The notes under the pieces: generated by a model
Databases searched by the model: none
The model's input: the letters and a program-made list of their open reading frames with translations, nothing else
Told to the model about the DNA's origin: nothing
Assembly: GCF_036017915.1 (NCBI RefSeq)
Contig: NZ_CP107929.1
Coordinates: 7,167,839 to 7,231,838 of the forward strand
Reading direction: 5' to 3'
Length of the DNA stretch: 64,000 nt
DNA from: Micromonospora sp. NBC_00421
GTDB taxonomy: Bacteria > Actinomycetota > Actinomycetes > Mycobacteriales > Micromonosporaceae
Part shown: one piece after another, positions 46,287-55,717 of the stretch
How positions within the stretch are numbered: the stretch's first letter is position 1
How the letters are laid out: the number at the start of each line of letters is the position of its first letter
Translations under genes and position numbers: made by a program

Positions 46287-46754
46287 ATGCGCGTCTACCT
46301 GGGATCCGATCACGCCGGTTTCGAGTTGAAGGTGCACCTGGCCAATCACCTGGCCAAGCAGGGATACGAGCTGGTCGACGTCGGCCCGCACGCCTTCGAC
46401 CCCGACGACGACTACCCGACCTTCTGCCTGCACACCGGCGACCGGGTGGTGGCCGACCCGGGCAGCCTGGGCGTGGTCATCGGCGGCTCCGGCAACGGCG
46501 AGCAGATCGCCGCCAACAAGGTCGTCGGCGTCCGGGCGGCACTGGCCTGGAGCGTCGAGACCGCCCAGCTCGGCCGGCAGCACAACGACGCCAACGTGGT
46601 GGCCGTGGGCGCCCGGCAGCACACCCTGGACGAGGCCGCCGCCATCGTCGAGGCGTTCCTCACCACCCCGTTCTCCGGCAACGAGCGGCACGGTCGGCGG
46701 ATCGCCCAGGTGGCCGAGTACGAGCGCACCCGCGAACTGCCCGAACTGCCCTGA
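46287..46754 (+). CDS. rpiB: Ribose-5-phosphate isomerase B
   Basis: 155 residues: MRVYLGSDHAGFELKVHL, DDDYPTFCLHTG, VVIGGSGNGEQIAANKV and HNDANVVAVGARQHT. It interconverts ribulose 5-phosphate and ribose 5-phosphate. The usual active-site Cys of the enterobacterial enzyme is replaced by Glu in GNGEQIAANK, as in M. tuberculosis RpiB. A terminator-like hairpin follows at 46790-46817. Confidence 0.97.
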   Translation: MRVYLGSDHAGFELKVHLANHLAKQGYELVDVGPHAFDPDDDYPTFCLHTGDRVVADPGSLGVVIGGSGNGEQIAANKVVGVRAALAWSVETAQLGRQHNDANVVAVGARQHTLDEAAAIVEAFLTTPFSGNERHGRRIAQVAEYERTRELPELP

Positions 46755-46789
46755 CCCAGTCCCGCCCCGCTCGTCGCCCGCCGCTCACC

Positions 46790-46817
46790 GACCGGGTCGG
46801 CCCCAACCGGCCCGGTC
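46790..46817 (+). terminator. Hairpin terminator after rpiB
   Basis: GACCGGGTCGG (46790-46800) pairs with CCGGCCCGGTC (46807-46817) over 11 positions with one G-T wobble and a 6-base loop. Confidence 0.7.
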
Positions 46818-46858
46818 TCTGCTCGGCGCCCGGTCCCTGGGCTGCCCGTTTCCTGGAC

Positions 46859-46970
46859 GGTCGCCGTCGGCGCCCGACACCGTGCCGGGTGGTCGGTCGC
46901 CGTCCGCGCCCGACACCGTGCCGCCGCTCGGTCGCCGTCGGCGCTCGGCACCGTGCCGGGGGGTCGGTCA
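46859..46970. repeat. Tandem repeat, three copies of a 35-36 bp unit
   Basis: GGTCGCCGTCGGCGCCCGAC with trailing ACCGTGCCG recurs at 46859, 46895 and 46930 with few changes, filling the gap between rpiB and the next gene and touching the latter's stop codon. Confidence 0.7.
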
Positions 46971-47300
46971 CCGGGCCGAGCGGGGGAGGTCCTCCCGGGG
47001 CGTCCAGTTCCGTCGGATGATCACCAGTCGTTCCTCGGCCTCGGTGAGGTCCTGTTCGGTGGGCCGGGCGGCGTCCCGGGCCCGTAGCGAGGCGCTCACC
47101 CCGACCTGCGACGAGCCGGAACCGACCAGCCCCCGCAGGCCCCGCTCACCGTCCTCGCCCCCCGGGCCACCCCGCCGGACCCGAGGTGCCGCGATCCCGT
47201 CGTGCACCTCGGCCGTGGTCGCCGCCGGAGGCGCGTCCGTGCCGGTCGCCGGCTCGGGTGAGTGCCGTAACCGGCGTCGTCGCCGCTCCACATCCGCCAT
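46968..47300 (-). CDS. Conserved hypothetical protein, 110 residues
   Basis: ATG 47300. The C-terminal half has a consistent pattern (GLRGLVGSGSSQVGVSASLR, ARDAARPTEQDLTEAEERLV, IIRRNWTPRE) suggestive of a real conserved domain; the N-terminal half is low-complexity, basic then Pro/Ala-rich. No membrane segment. I recognise no family. Divergent from the membrane protein at 47546. Confidence 0.72.
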   Translation of the reverse strand: MADVERRRRRLRHSPEPATGTDAPPAATTAEVHDGIAAPRVRRGGPGGEDGERGLRGLVGSGSSQVGVSASLRARDAARPTEQDLTEAEERLVIIRRNWTPREDLPRSAR

Positions 47301-47545
47301 CTGCCGACCGTACCGCCTGCGGCTCCGGGCGGGCCCGTGTCGGTCGGGCGGGCCGGGCGGGCCGTACCGCCCGGCGGCTCCGGGCGGGCCGTGTCGATTG
47401 GGCGGGACGGGCGACCCCAGGTGGCCCGGGCGGGCCGACCGTACCGCCCGGCGGCCCCGGGCCGGGCGGGGCAGTTTGTCCGCTCGCTACCCTCGAAGGT
47501 GGTGGACCGGTCGACGGCCGGCACCGGTCATGGGGAGGACACAAG

Positions 47546-48082
47546 ATGGCAGACCAGACACAGCCGTGGGCCGAGCGGACCGTCGAGGTACCCCAGCCCG
47601 GTGTCGGGGTGCCGCCGCAGCGGGACCCGTTCCGCCGGGGCGTCGCCTCGGTGGGGCAGCCCCGGGCTCCGCGCACCGAGCCGTTCCCGGTGGTCGATCA
47701 CGACGTACCCGACTGGGCCGAGCCGCCGGCGCCGCGCCGGCCGATGAGCTGGCACGTGGAGCAACTGCGTCGGGGCGGTGAGTGGAGTGCGGCCGGCGCG
47801 CTCTTCGCCTTCGTCTGTTGGGGGATCTGGGCCATCTCCGGTCGGGGTGACCTGGGTGCCCCGCTGCTCACCTTCCTGCTCAGCCTGCTGGTGGCGGCCG
47901 GCCTCTTCGCGCTCTCCCGGCTGCTCGGCCGGGTGATCCTGGAGCGCCAACTGGGCCGGGTACGCCGCAGTGCGCGCGGCGCCCACCTGGTGACCGGGAT
48001 CTTCCTGGCCGGGGTCGGCATCGCCTACCTCCAGCAGACCCAGTGGGTGATGGACGCCTGGAACTTCCTCACCGGCAACTGA
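47546..48082 (+). CDS. Membrane protein of unknown function
   Basis: ATG 47546 after GGGGAGGA. 178 residues. The first 85 are hydrophilic and Pro-rich (cytoplasmic). Membrane helices follow at about 92-108 (GALFAFVCWGIWAISG), 113-130 (LLTFLLSLLVAAGLFALS) and 149-165 (LVTGIFLAGVGIAYLQ). The basic loop VILERQLGRVRRSARGAH is between the second and third. No enzymatic motif. Confidence 0.85.
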   Translation: MADQTQPWAERTVEVPQPGVGVPPQRDPFRRGVASVGQPRAPRTEPFPVVDHDVPDWAEPPAPRRPMSWHVEQLRRGGEWSAAGALFAFVCWGIWAISGRGDLGAPLLTFLLSLLVAAGLFALSRLLGRVILERQLGRVRRSARGAHLVTGIFLAGVGIAYLQQTQWVMDAWNFLTGN

Positions 48083-48236
48083 CCACCCACCCCACCCCAC
48101 CCACCCACCCGCGCTGGCACGCCGCCCCCCGCCCCGCTCACCCCGCCCCCCGCCCCGCTCACCCTGCCCACCGGCCCGCTGGCCCGGCGGGCACTACTTC
48201 CAGGATCCGGTGGCCTTACTCGACACCAAGACCACT

Positions 48237-48464
48237 ACATCCTGGACAACACCGTTGCGTTAGGTGGAACGGCTGTTCGTCAACCAGCGCTGCCTCGCCG
48301 ATCATGGAGTTGTGGTGGGTAACAGAACGCCCGAAAAACCCCCAAAGCCGGCACCACCAATCCATGATCGCCAAGCGGGCCCACCCCGCTCCCCGATCGG
48401 GCACTTCCTGTCCCGGGTTGACCAGCCGCCCACGGCGTTAACGCAACGGTGTTGACATCCTGGA
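48237..48464. mobile_element. MITE-like element: 208 bp, 16-bp perfect TIRs, 10-bp target duplication
   Basis: CAACACCGTTGCGTTA at 48247-48262 is exactly complementary to TAACGCAACGGTGTTG at 48439-48454. Immediately outside both ends is the same 10-mer ACATCCTGGA (48237-48246 and 48455-48464), a target-site duplication. There is no transposase gene inside. An internal imperfect inverted pair GATCATGGA (48300-48308) / TCCATGATC (48361-48369) gives extra folding. It is a non-autonomous transposon, presumably moved by a full-length IS with the same ends. A 10-bp duplication fits the IS4 range, but the family is not proved. Confidence 0.85.
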
Positions 48465-48489
48465 ACCAGCAGGATCTTGATGAGGCGTG

Positions 48490-48710
48490 ACTGCCTGCGG
48501 GCCGGACTCGGCGAGGCCCGATCGGACCTAGCGAGGCTCGGCCGGACCCGGCGAGGCCCGGCCGGGTCGGGTGAGGGGCGGCCGGGTCGGGTGAAGGCTG
48601 GCGGGACCGGGGTGAAGGCCGGCCGGGTTGGGCGAGGAGGGGCCGGGCCGGGTAAGGGCGGGGCCGGGCCGGGTGAGGGCGGGTGGCACGGTACGGCGGG
48701 CGGGCCGGGG
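48490..48710. repeat. Degenerate GGCCGGGTCGGGTGAGGG repeats
   Basis: About ten imperfect copies of a 15-20 base G-rich unit (GGCCGGGTCGGGTGAGGG, GCCGGCCGGGTTGGGCGAGG and similar) follow the MITE. No protein reading frame is supported. Confidence 0.55.
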
Positions 48711-48959
48711 GTGACCCGGTCCGCCCGCGTCCGGTCGCGGGAGTGCCCACGACGCCGGTCGACTCCACCAGGCCGGGCGCTGTCTTACCCCGCCGGGCCC
48801 TCTTCATCCCCTCCGGCCGGGTGACCCGCACCGGACTTCTCCAGCACGGTGGACTTCCCCGCAGGGTGGACTTCCCCGCAGGTCATGGCCTGTCCCCGCA
48901 GGTCTTGGCTGTCTCTACCTGTGGGCTGCTTCAGCGCGGTGGAGCATGGTCGTATGACC
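48711..48959. other. Intergenic stretch upstream of the protease gene
   Basis: No gene is supported. The element CTTCCCCGCAGG and CCCCGCAGGTC recurs three to four times at 48838-48905 around a run of GTGGACTTCCCCGCAGG. Its role is unknown. Confidence 0.4.
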
Positions 48960-49852
<893 letters not shown>

Positions 49853-49962
49853 CCCGCCGGCACCGCCCGAGCTGCAGCACCCGCACCCGCCCGCTCCGCA
49901 CCCGGACCCGCCCGCTCCGTAGCGCCCAGTAGGCGTGTCCGGATCCGCCCGGCCGTACCCGG

Positions 49963-50009
49963 ACCACCGCGCCACCGACAGCTTCCGCGGCCGTCGGTGG
50001 CGCGGTGGT
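49963..50009. terminator. Bidirectional 17-bp-stem terminator
   Basis: ACCACCGCGCCACCGAC (49963-49979) pairs perfectly with 49993-50009 around a 13-base loop in the 308-base gap between convergent genes. The rest of the gap (49853-50160) has repeated CCCGCCCGCTCCG units and nothing else of note. Confidence 0.85.
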
Positions 50010-50160
50010 GTACGGCGATCCGGCCCGGACGTCGGCCGCGGTGACGGTGAGCCGACCCGGGAGCCCACCGAGCGGTCGCACCGGCCGGCACCGTTGACCC
50101 GCACCCGGCCGAGCGGTCGCACCGGCACCAACACGGCGCGGGGAGCCGGGCGCAGCCTGC

Positions 50161-53100
50161 TCAGCCGTCCCCGGCGAACCGGTACAGCACGAAGTCCCGC
50201 TCCGCACCGCAGACGATCACCGAGGTGTTCCACGAACACGACCCGCTCCGTACGCCCTGGAGCTGCCCCATCTCGGTCAGCTCACCGGCCGTCGACACCC
50301 CGGCGAGGCTGCGATCGTCCTCGACGCTGTTCGGCGGCTCGGCGAAGACCAGCAGGTTGCCGGCGTCGACTCGGGCCGCCGTACCCTTCCGGTCGGTCAG
50401 CACCGCCTTCCCGGCCGGGTCGAAGAGGCTGACGGTGGTCTTCGGGGACTCCCGCCGGACGAGCAGGTGCTCACCCACCGGCACCAGATCCGCTCCGTCC
50501 GGTGCCGGCCAGCGCCGGCTGCCCTTACCCTCGGTGGCCGCGACCACCTCGGTCCGGTCGGCGTCACCGTCGGGCACCTCGAGCAGGCAGGCCCGGTGCT
50601 TGCCGCAGGCCACCAGCCCGGTGACCCGCCGTTGGTCGCCCGCGCTGTAGAGCACCGTCGGTTCGGCGAAGCTGCCCAGGTCGTACCCGAGCAGTTTGTA
50701 TCCCTGGTCCTCCTCCACGACGTAGAGCCGGTCGGCGTACGCGGCCATCCGGTCACCCACGTCGGCGACCCCGTCGCGGTGGCGCAGCACCTTCCCGCTG
50801 TTCATGTCGAGCACCCGGACGGATCGGTCGGCACCCACCTGCACCAGCCGGTCGGCGTCGCCGAGCCAGGGGGCGCGCGGAGCGCCGTCGAACTGGGCGG
50901 GGCCGACCACGCCCTGCTCGGTGCCGACCGGCAGCACCGTGCTGCGGGTGTCGTCGTACTCGCTGCGGGGGTTGGCCTGCGTCCACTCCTGACGGCCGTC
51001 GCGCAGCCGCAGCCCGACCAGGCGGCTGCCGGCGCGGTCCACCCACACCAGGGTCTCCCGCGTGACGTGCACCGCGTCGTCCCCGTGCACCGGCAGCCGC
51101 CACCGTTCCTTCCCGGACCCGGCGTCGAGCACCACCACGTCCCGGGGGGTGCTGTCGCCGACCGCGTCCGCGACGGCCAGCACCGCCCCCGGCACCGCCC
51201 GGACCCCGGTCCACTGCTGGGCACCCGCCGAGATCGTGCTCCGCCACGCCGGCTTCCCGGTGCCGGCCTCGACCGCCACCACCGTCAGCCGGTCGTCGGG
51301 GAGCTGATAGGCGAGATAGGCCCGATCGCCGAGTACGGCGGTGAACATCGCCGTCGGCCGGTCGCCGTCGGCGGTGGGCCGGGCCACCTCGGTCAGGGTG
51401 TGGAACTCCAGCGCCGGGTAACGGTCCCGGGTGAACCAGAGCGCCGCCGCACCGAGCACACCGACCAGCGCCAGGCCCGCGCCGAGCCCGATCCACCACC
51501 TCCGACGTCCGCGCCGCGCCGACGCCACCGGCGGGCCACCGGCTTCCGGTGACGTCGGCAACCCCGCCCCGGGTACGCCCGACCAGCCCGTCCCCGGCGG
51601 GTAACCGCCCGGCCCGGCGTCGACCGGGTACGGCCCGGCAGCCGGTTGCCCGCCGACTCCCGGCGGACCCGGTAGCGGGCCCGCGTCGGCAGGTGCACCG
51701 GCACCGGCATACGCGACCGCCCGGGGACCACCCTGACCCGGTACGCCGGCGGGCGTGGGACCGACCGGCGTGGCCACCAGCGTGCCGCCGACCTCCGCTG
51801 CCGGGAGCCGGTCGCCCGGCCCGGCAGGGTTCCCGTCCGGCCGGGCCGAGATACCGTCCGGCCGGGCCGAGATACCGGGCGAGCCGGCGGGGGCGGTCTG
51901 CGGGTTCCCGAGCGGCTGGGCGGGGTTCCCTGGCGGTCCGGCGGGTGCGGTGGGCGGGGTGACCGGCGGTCCGGCGGGTGACGGGTGACCCGGGGTGGCC
52001 GGGGCGAGGGCCGCCGCGCCGGCCGGTGCGGGACGGTTGCTCCGCGGCAGCGGCAGGTCGGTGAGGGCGCCCTCGGCCACCGGCAGTTCGGGCTGTTCCA
52101 GCACGGTCGGCGCGATGCCCAGCTCGGCGTGGAGCAGCCGGGCGACCAACGGGATCCGGGACGAGCCGCCGACCAGGAAGAGCCCGGCGAGCCGGTCCGG
52201 GGTGAGTCCCGCCTCGACGACCACCTCCCGGGTCCGGGTGACGGCCCGGCTCAGCAGGGGAGTGGCCGACCGCTCCAGGTCCTCGCGGGTGAGCGACACG
52301 GTGGTCTCCAGGCCCGGTACCGCGACCGGTGCGACTGTCACCCGGGACAGCATCTCCTTCGCCCCGCGTACGGCGTCCCAGAGCTGTTGCCGCTCCCGCC
52401 ACTGCCCGGTCGTCTCCGGGCGGGCCAGCCGACCCCAGCGCGCAGGGTGCTCCCCGCCGATCAGTTCACCGAGCCGGCCGAGCAGGGCCGCGTCGAGGTC
52501 CAGCCCACCGAGGTCGGCCATCCCGCCGGTGGCGATCACCGTGAAGCCCGAGTCGCCCCACGGATCGGCGCCCTCGTTGCGGACGACCGCCACGTCCAAC
52601 GTGCCGCCGCCGAAGTCGAACACCGCGACCGACTCACCCACCGGCACCGGCCGGCGCAGCACCTCGGTGTAGTAGCGGGCGGCCGCGACCGGTTCCCGCA
52701 GCAGCCGGGTGCCGATCGGCACCGGGCCGGACATGGTGTGCTCGGCGGCCGACGGCCAACCGGCCAGGGCCAACGCGTCGTGCAGCACCTGCCGCCGGGG
52801 GGCCTGCCAGGCGGTGGGATAGGTGACCACCGCCGGGGGCAGGAAACCCACTGTCGCCACCGCCTGCTCGGCGACCGCCCACAGGGTCGCGGCGAGCAGC
52901 TCCGCCGGGGCGTACGACCGGTCGCCGAGGGGCACCGCCGGCTCGTCCACCCGACGCTTCGGGTTCGGCTCGTACCGGGTCGGGTCCGCCTGGGCCAGGC
53001 GTTGGGCGTCCCGGCCGACGTGCAGCCGGCCGTCGGTGTCGGCGTACACCCCGGAGGGGAGGATGGGTTGGCCGTCGACGAGCAGCGGCCGGGTCCGCCC

Positions 53101-53181
53101 GTCCGGCCAGCGCAGCACGGCCACGGTGTTGGAGGTGCCCAGGTCGACCCCGAGGGCGTATCCGTCCTGCTGGCCTGCCAT
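50161..53181 (-). CDS. Hsp70-type ATPase fused through a membrane helix to a beta-propeller
   Basis: 1006 residues, ATG 53181. Residues 1-375 are an Hsp70/DnaK-type ATPase with phosphate-1 GVDLGTSNT (11-19), phosphate-2 DFGGGTLD (189-196) and adenosine motif FLVGGSSRIP (335-344). The Hsp70 substrate-binding domain is missing. Residues 376-560 are a Pro/Gly-rich linker including tandem GISARPDG. A helix at about 562-583 (WWIGLGAGLALVGVLGAAAL) crosses the membrane, and residues 590-1006 are a PQQ/WD-like propeller with blades such as VTVVAVEAGTGKPAWRST and VVVLDAGSGKERWRLP. The ATPase would be inside the cell and the propeller outside. Function unknown; possibly ATP-gated surface sensing or scaffolding. 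Confidence 0.92.
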   Translation of the reverse strand: MAGQQDGYALGVDLGTSNTVAVLRWPDGRTRPLLVDGQPILPSGVYADTDGRLHVGRDAQRLAQADPTRYEPNPKRRVDEPAVPLGDRSYAPAELLAATLWAVAEQAVATVGFLPPAVVTYPTAWQAPRRQVLHDALALAGWPSAAEHTMSGPVPIGTRLLREPVAAARYYTEVLRRPVPVGESVAVFDFGGGTLDVAVVRNEGADPWGDSGFTVIATGGMADLGGLDLDAALLGRLGELIGGEHPARWGRLARPETTGQWRERQQLWDAVRGAKEMLSRVTVAPVAVPGLETTVSLTREDLERSATPLLSRAVTRTREVVVEAGLTPDRLAGLFLVGGSSRIPLVARLLHAELGIAPTVLEQPELPVAEGALTDLPLPRSNRPAPAGAAALAPATPGHPSPAGPPVTPPTAPAGPPGNPAQPLGNPQTAPAGSPGISARPDGISARPDGNPAGPGDRLPAAEVGGTLVATPVGPTPAGVPGQGGPRAVAYAGAGAPADAGPLPGPPGVGGQPAAGPYPVDAGPGGYPPGTGWSGVPGAGLPTSPEAGGPPVASARRGRRRWWIGLGAGLALVGVLGAAALWFTRDRYPALEFHTLTEVARPTADGDRPTAMFTAVLGDRAYLAYQLPDDRLTVVAVEAGTGKPAWRSTISAGAQQWTGVRAVPGAVLAVADAVGDSTPRDVVVLDAGSGKERWRLPVHGDDAVHVTRETLVWVDRAGSRLVGLRLRDGRQEWTQANPRSEYDDTRSTVLPVGTEQGVVGPAQFDGAPRAPWLGDADRLVQVGADRSVRVLDMNSGKVLRHRDGVADVGDRMAAYADRLYVVEEDQGYKLLGYDLGSFAEPTVLYSAGDQRRVTGLVACGKHRACLLEVPDGDADRTEVVAATEGKGSRRWPAPDGADLVPVGEHLLVRRESPKTTVSLFDPAGKAVLTDRKGTAARVDAGNLLVFAEPPNSVEDDRSLAGVSTAGELTEMGQLQGVRSGSCSWNTSVIVCGAERDFVLYRFAGDG

Positions 53182-53340
53182 CCGTCGCTACCTCCGCCGG
53201 GACGAGGGGATGCCCGGTCCCGCATGGTACGTCTCCCGTGCCGCCCCCGACGCCGGCCGGTCCGGCCCCCGTGTCCGCCGGCCGGTCCGGCCCTGCCGTC
53301 GGTCAGTTCGGTCGTGCCGCCGGGCGTCGCTGTGGCCCGG

Positions 53341-54279
53341 TCAGCCCCGGCGGCCCGGTTCGCGGGGCGGGATCTCGTCGGCGTAGGAGCCGGGCGGCCC
53401 CGAGTAGCGCACCCCGTCGCGGTACGGCGAGGCGTTGGCGGTGCAGCCGTGCAGGCCCAGCGTCTGCTGCTGCATCACCGGCGCGGGGCGGCCCCGCCCC
53501 GGGCACCGCTCGTGGCCGTGGCCGAGCCGGTGCCCGACCTCGTGGTTGACCACGTACCGGCGGTAGGTCTCCAGGTTGGCGCCGTAGCCCGGCACCCCCT
53601 TCACCCAGCGGGCCACGTTGACCACCACCCGGTCGCCGTTGCGGCACGAGGTGTAGCCGTCCGCCGCGTCCCCGCACAGCTCGTCCCGAGTGCCCGGGGT
53701 GGCCAGGTGGACGGTGAAGTCGGCGGGCCGATCGGGTCCGACCCGCCGCAGCCGCAGCGTCCGGCCGGTGGTCCACCCCTGTGGGGCGGTCAACGTCGCG
53801 CTGACCTCGGCCGCGAACTCCGTCACCGGCAGCCCCCGGATGTCACGCTCCACGGCGACCCGGTACCGCAGCAGCCGGCCGGTCCCGCCCGGTGCCGCCG
53901 GCTCGCCGGGTGCGACCTGCCAGTGGTTGTTCCCGTCCGCCGGATAGCTGATCGCGGCCGGTCCGGAGGCGAGCGGCGTCGGCCCGGCCGACCGTCCGGC
54001 CCCGCCGGACGTGGCCGACGGGGTGGCCGGACCCGCCGCCCCCCGGCCGGTGCCACCCACCCGGTCGGTGGTGGCCGGGTCGGTGGTACCCCGGTCGGCG
54101 GTGGCCCGGTCGGCGGTGGCCCGGTCGGCGGTGGCCCGGTCGGCGGTGGCCCGGTCGGCGGTGGCCCGGTCGGCGGTGGCCGGTGCCCCGCAGCCGGGCA
54201 ACCACCCCGCCACCAGCAGCGCCAACGCCGATCGACCGATCAGCCCACGGCCCACGCGGGCGGTACCCTTCGTCGCCAT
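53341..54279 (-). CDS. DUF3152 lipoprotein, putative zinc metalloprotease-like
   Basis: ATG 54279 after GGAGGGAG. 312 residues. The signal peptide ends in the lipobox LPGC (Cys near residue 25), so it is a lipoprotein outside the membrane. Residues 28-60 are six perfect copies of ATADR plus two variants. The DUF3152 domain (about residues 120-312) has LRYRVAVERDIRG, VHLATPGTRDELCG and a zinc motif NHEVGHRLGHGHERC (HExxHxxGxxH), so a metzincin-like activity is possible. Two Cys pairs are likely. It is divergent from the sigma factor gene and on the same strand as the Hsp70-propeller gene. Confidence 0.9.
   Translation of the reverse strand: MATKGTARVGRGLIGRSALALLVAGWLPGCGAPATADRATADRATADRATADRATADRATADRGTTDPATTDRVGGTGRGAAGPATPSATSGGAGRSAGPTPLASGPAAISYPADGNNHWQVAPGEPAAPGGTGRLLRYRVAVERDIRGLPVTEFAAEVSATLTAPQGWTTGRTLRLRRVGPDRPADFTVHLATPGTRDELCGDAADGYTSCRNGDRVVVNVARWVKGVPGYGANLETYRRYVVNHEVGHRLGHGHERCPGRGRPAPVMQQQTLGLHGCTANASPYRDGVRYSGPPGSYADEIPPREPGRRG
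54091..54180. repeat. Minisatellite: six identical 15-bp units inside the lipoprotein gene
   Basis: CCGGTCGGCGGTGGC repeats six times without a change from 54091 to 54180. On the minus strand it encodes ATADR five-residue units. Perfect identity indicates recent expansion by slippage; the 15-bp period keeps the frame. Confidence 0.9.
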
Positions 54280-54363
54280 GCTGCTCCCTCCGCACACCGC
54301 CGGTCGGCGATGGGCAGCGGGAAGGACGGGCGGCCCGACGGAACAGTTGATCCGGTCCGGACT

Positions 54364-54388
54364 CAACCTTTCGGCCGCCCGGCCCGTC
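54364..54388 (+). promoter_or_regulatory. ECF-type promoter of the sigma factor gene
   Basis: CAACC (54364-54368), 16-base spacer, CGTC (54385-54388). CAACC-N16-CGTC is the form of actinomycete ECF (sigmaE-type) promoters. The predicted start near 54395 leaves a 25-base leader to the ATG at 54420, so the sigma factor may drive its own gene. Confidence 0.6.
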
Positions 54389-54419
54389 GTGTCCGTCGTG
54401 GGATGCGGGAAGAGTGGGC

Positions 54420-54917
54420 ATGGCCCGGGGTGACGCCGAGTTCGTGGAGTTCGCCCGGTCGGCCTCCGGGCGGTTGACGCACGCCGCCTTCCTGATGACC
54501 GGCGACCACCACCAGGCCGAGGACGCCGCGCAGACCGCGCTGGTCCGCACGTACGCGTCCTGGTCCCGGATCCGCGACGAGGACGCCTACGGGTACGCCC
54601 GGACCGTCCTGGTCAACCACCTGGTCGACGGGTGGCGGCGGCCGATCCGGGAGTACCCCACCGACGAGCTGCCCGAGCAGCGGCGCGGTGACGTCGCCGA
54701 CGACGTGGCCACCCGCCGCTGGCTGCTCGACATCCTCGGCGCGCTCAGCCCCCGCGAGCGGGCCATCGTCGTGCTCCGCTACTACTTCGACCTTCCGGAG
54801 GCACAGGTGGCCCGTGAACTGGGCGTATCGCTCGGCACGGTGAAGAGCACCAGTTCCCGGGCGTTGCAGAAGCTGCGCGCCAGCGGAACCCCGGAAATCC
54901 ACGGGAGCCGCCGATGA
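54420..54917 (+). CDS. SigE-family ECF RNA polymerase sigma factor
   Basis: ATG 54420 (the GTG at 54414 is possible). 165 residues. Region 2: FARSASGRLTHAAFLMTGDH and HQAEDAAQTALVRTYASW. Region 4: LSPRERAIVVLRYYFDLPEA and VARELGVSLGTVKSTSSRAL. This is the SigE-family ECF group of Streptomyces and Micromonospora. It overlaps the next gene by 4 bases; that partner has one transmembrane helix and may restrain it. A sigmaE-type promoter lies upstream, implying autoregulation. Confidence 0.95.
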   Translation: MARGDAEFVEFARSASGRLTHAAFLMTGDHHQAEDAAQTALVRTYASWSRIRDEDAYGYARTVLVNHLVDGWRRPIREYPTDELPEQRRGDVADDVATRRWLLDILGALSPRERAIVVLRYYFDLPEAQVARELGVSLGTVKSTSSRALQKLRASGTPEIHGSRR

Positions 54918-55666
54918 ACGAGTTGGATCAGTTCCGCGAGGCGATGCGGGCGACCGAACGGCCGTACCACGACGACCTCGACCTGACCGTGATCATGCGG
55001 GACGGCCGGCGGCTGCGCCGACGTCGCCGGCTCGCCAGTGCCGGCGCGGCGGTGCTGGTCGGCGGGTTGCTGGCAGGCGGCATCGGGATCGGCGTGCGGT
55101 GGAGCGGGCCGCCGACGCCGGACCGGCCACCCGTGCCCGCCGCCACCGTCCCCGCCCCCACCGGGCGGCCGACGGACACGCTGCCGCCCACCCCTGCCCC
55201 GACCCGGTGGCAACCCCCCCGGCAGCCCCTCGGCGACGTGGTGGACAGCGGCATCCGGTACGGCAGCGAGCAGCGGGTGTTCTACGTCGTCGCCGTCGAC
55301 CTGCCGAAGGTGCCCCGGGTACAGATCGGGCTGATGGCCGGCCGGCGCACCTCAGGCGGCGAGCTGACCGACGACATCCTGGTCAACGACGTGCAGGGCA
55401 GCGACCGGGGTCCGGGCTTCCACCAGATCGGCTACGACGACTCGACCCCCTCGCAGGACCGTCCGCCGGTGCCCACCTTCGGGTACTTCGTCGGCCCGGC
55501 GCACCGGATCGTCGGCACGGTGGACGGTCGACAGGTCGACGCCCGGCTGGCCCGCTGGAACACGGACCCGACCGTGGTGATCTTCTGGTTCAGCCCGGCC
55601 GACCTCGCCCCCGGCGTACGCCTCGACGGCATCGTCGCCCGCGACGCAGCCGGACGGCTGCTGTGA
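54914..55666 (+). CDS. Transmembrane partner of the sigma factor (putative anti-sigma)
   Basis: 250 residues; ATG overlapping the sigma stop by 4 bases. Residues 1-40 are cytoplasmic and very basic near the membrane (RRLRRRRR), a helix at about 42-60 (SAGAAVLVGGLLAGGIGIGV), a Pro/Thr linker (65-105) and a predominantly beta extracellular domain with VFYVVAVDLPKVPRVQIGL and TVVIFWFSPADLAPGV. The short cytoplasmic part has no zinc-binding HxxxCxxC motif, so it is not a canonical ZAS anti-sigma factor. Position and topology support a regulator role; sequence alone does not. Confidence 0.8.
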   Translation: MNELDQFREAMRATERPYHDDLDLTVIMRDGRRLRRRRRLASAGAAVLVGGLLAGGIGIGVRWSGPPTPDRPPVPAATVPAPTGRPTDTLPPTPAPTRWQPPRQPLGDVVDSGIRYGSEQRVFYVVAVDLPKVPRVQIGLMAGRRTSGGELTDDILVNDVQGSDRGPGFHQIGYDDSTPSQDRPPVPTFGYFVGPAHRIVGTVDGRQVDARLARWNTDPTVVIFWFSPADLAPGVRLDGIVARDAAGRLL

Positions 55667-55717
55667 GGCCTGGTCGGCGAGGCAAACCACTGGCCTCAGG
55701 AGGGAACCCGGGCCATC

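Noticed and set aside
48490..48710. CRISPR array
   Set aside because: The units are short, degenerate and contiguous, without unique spacers.
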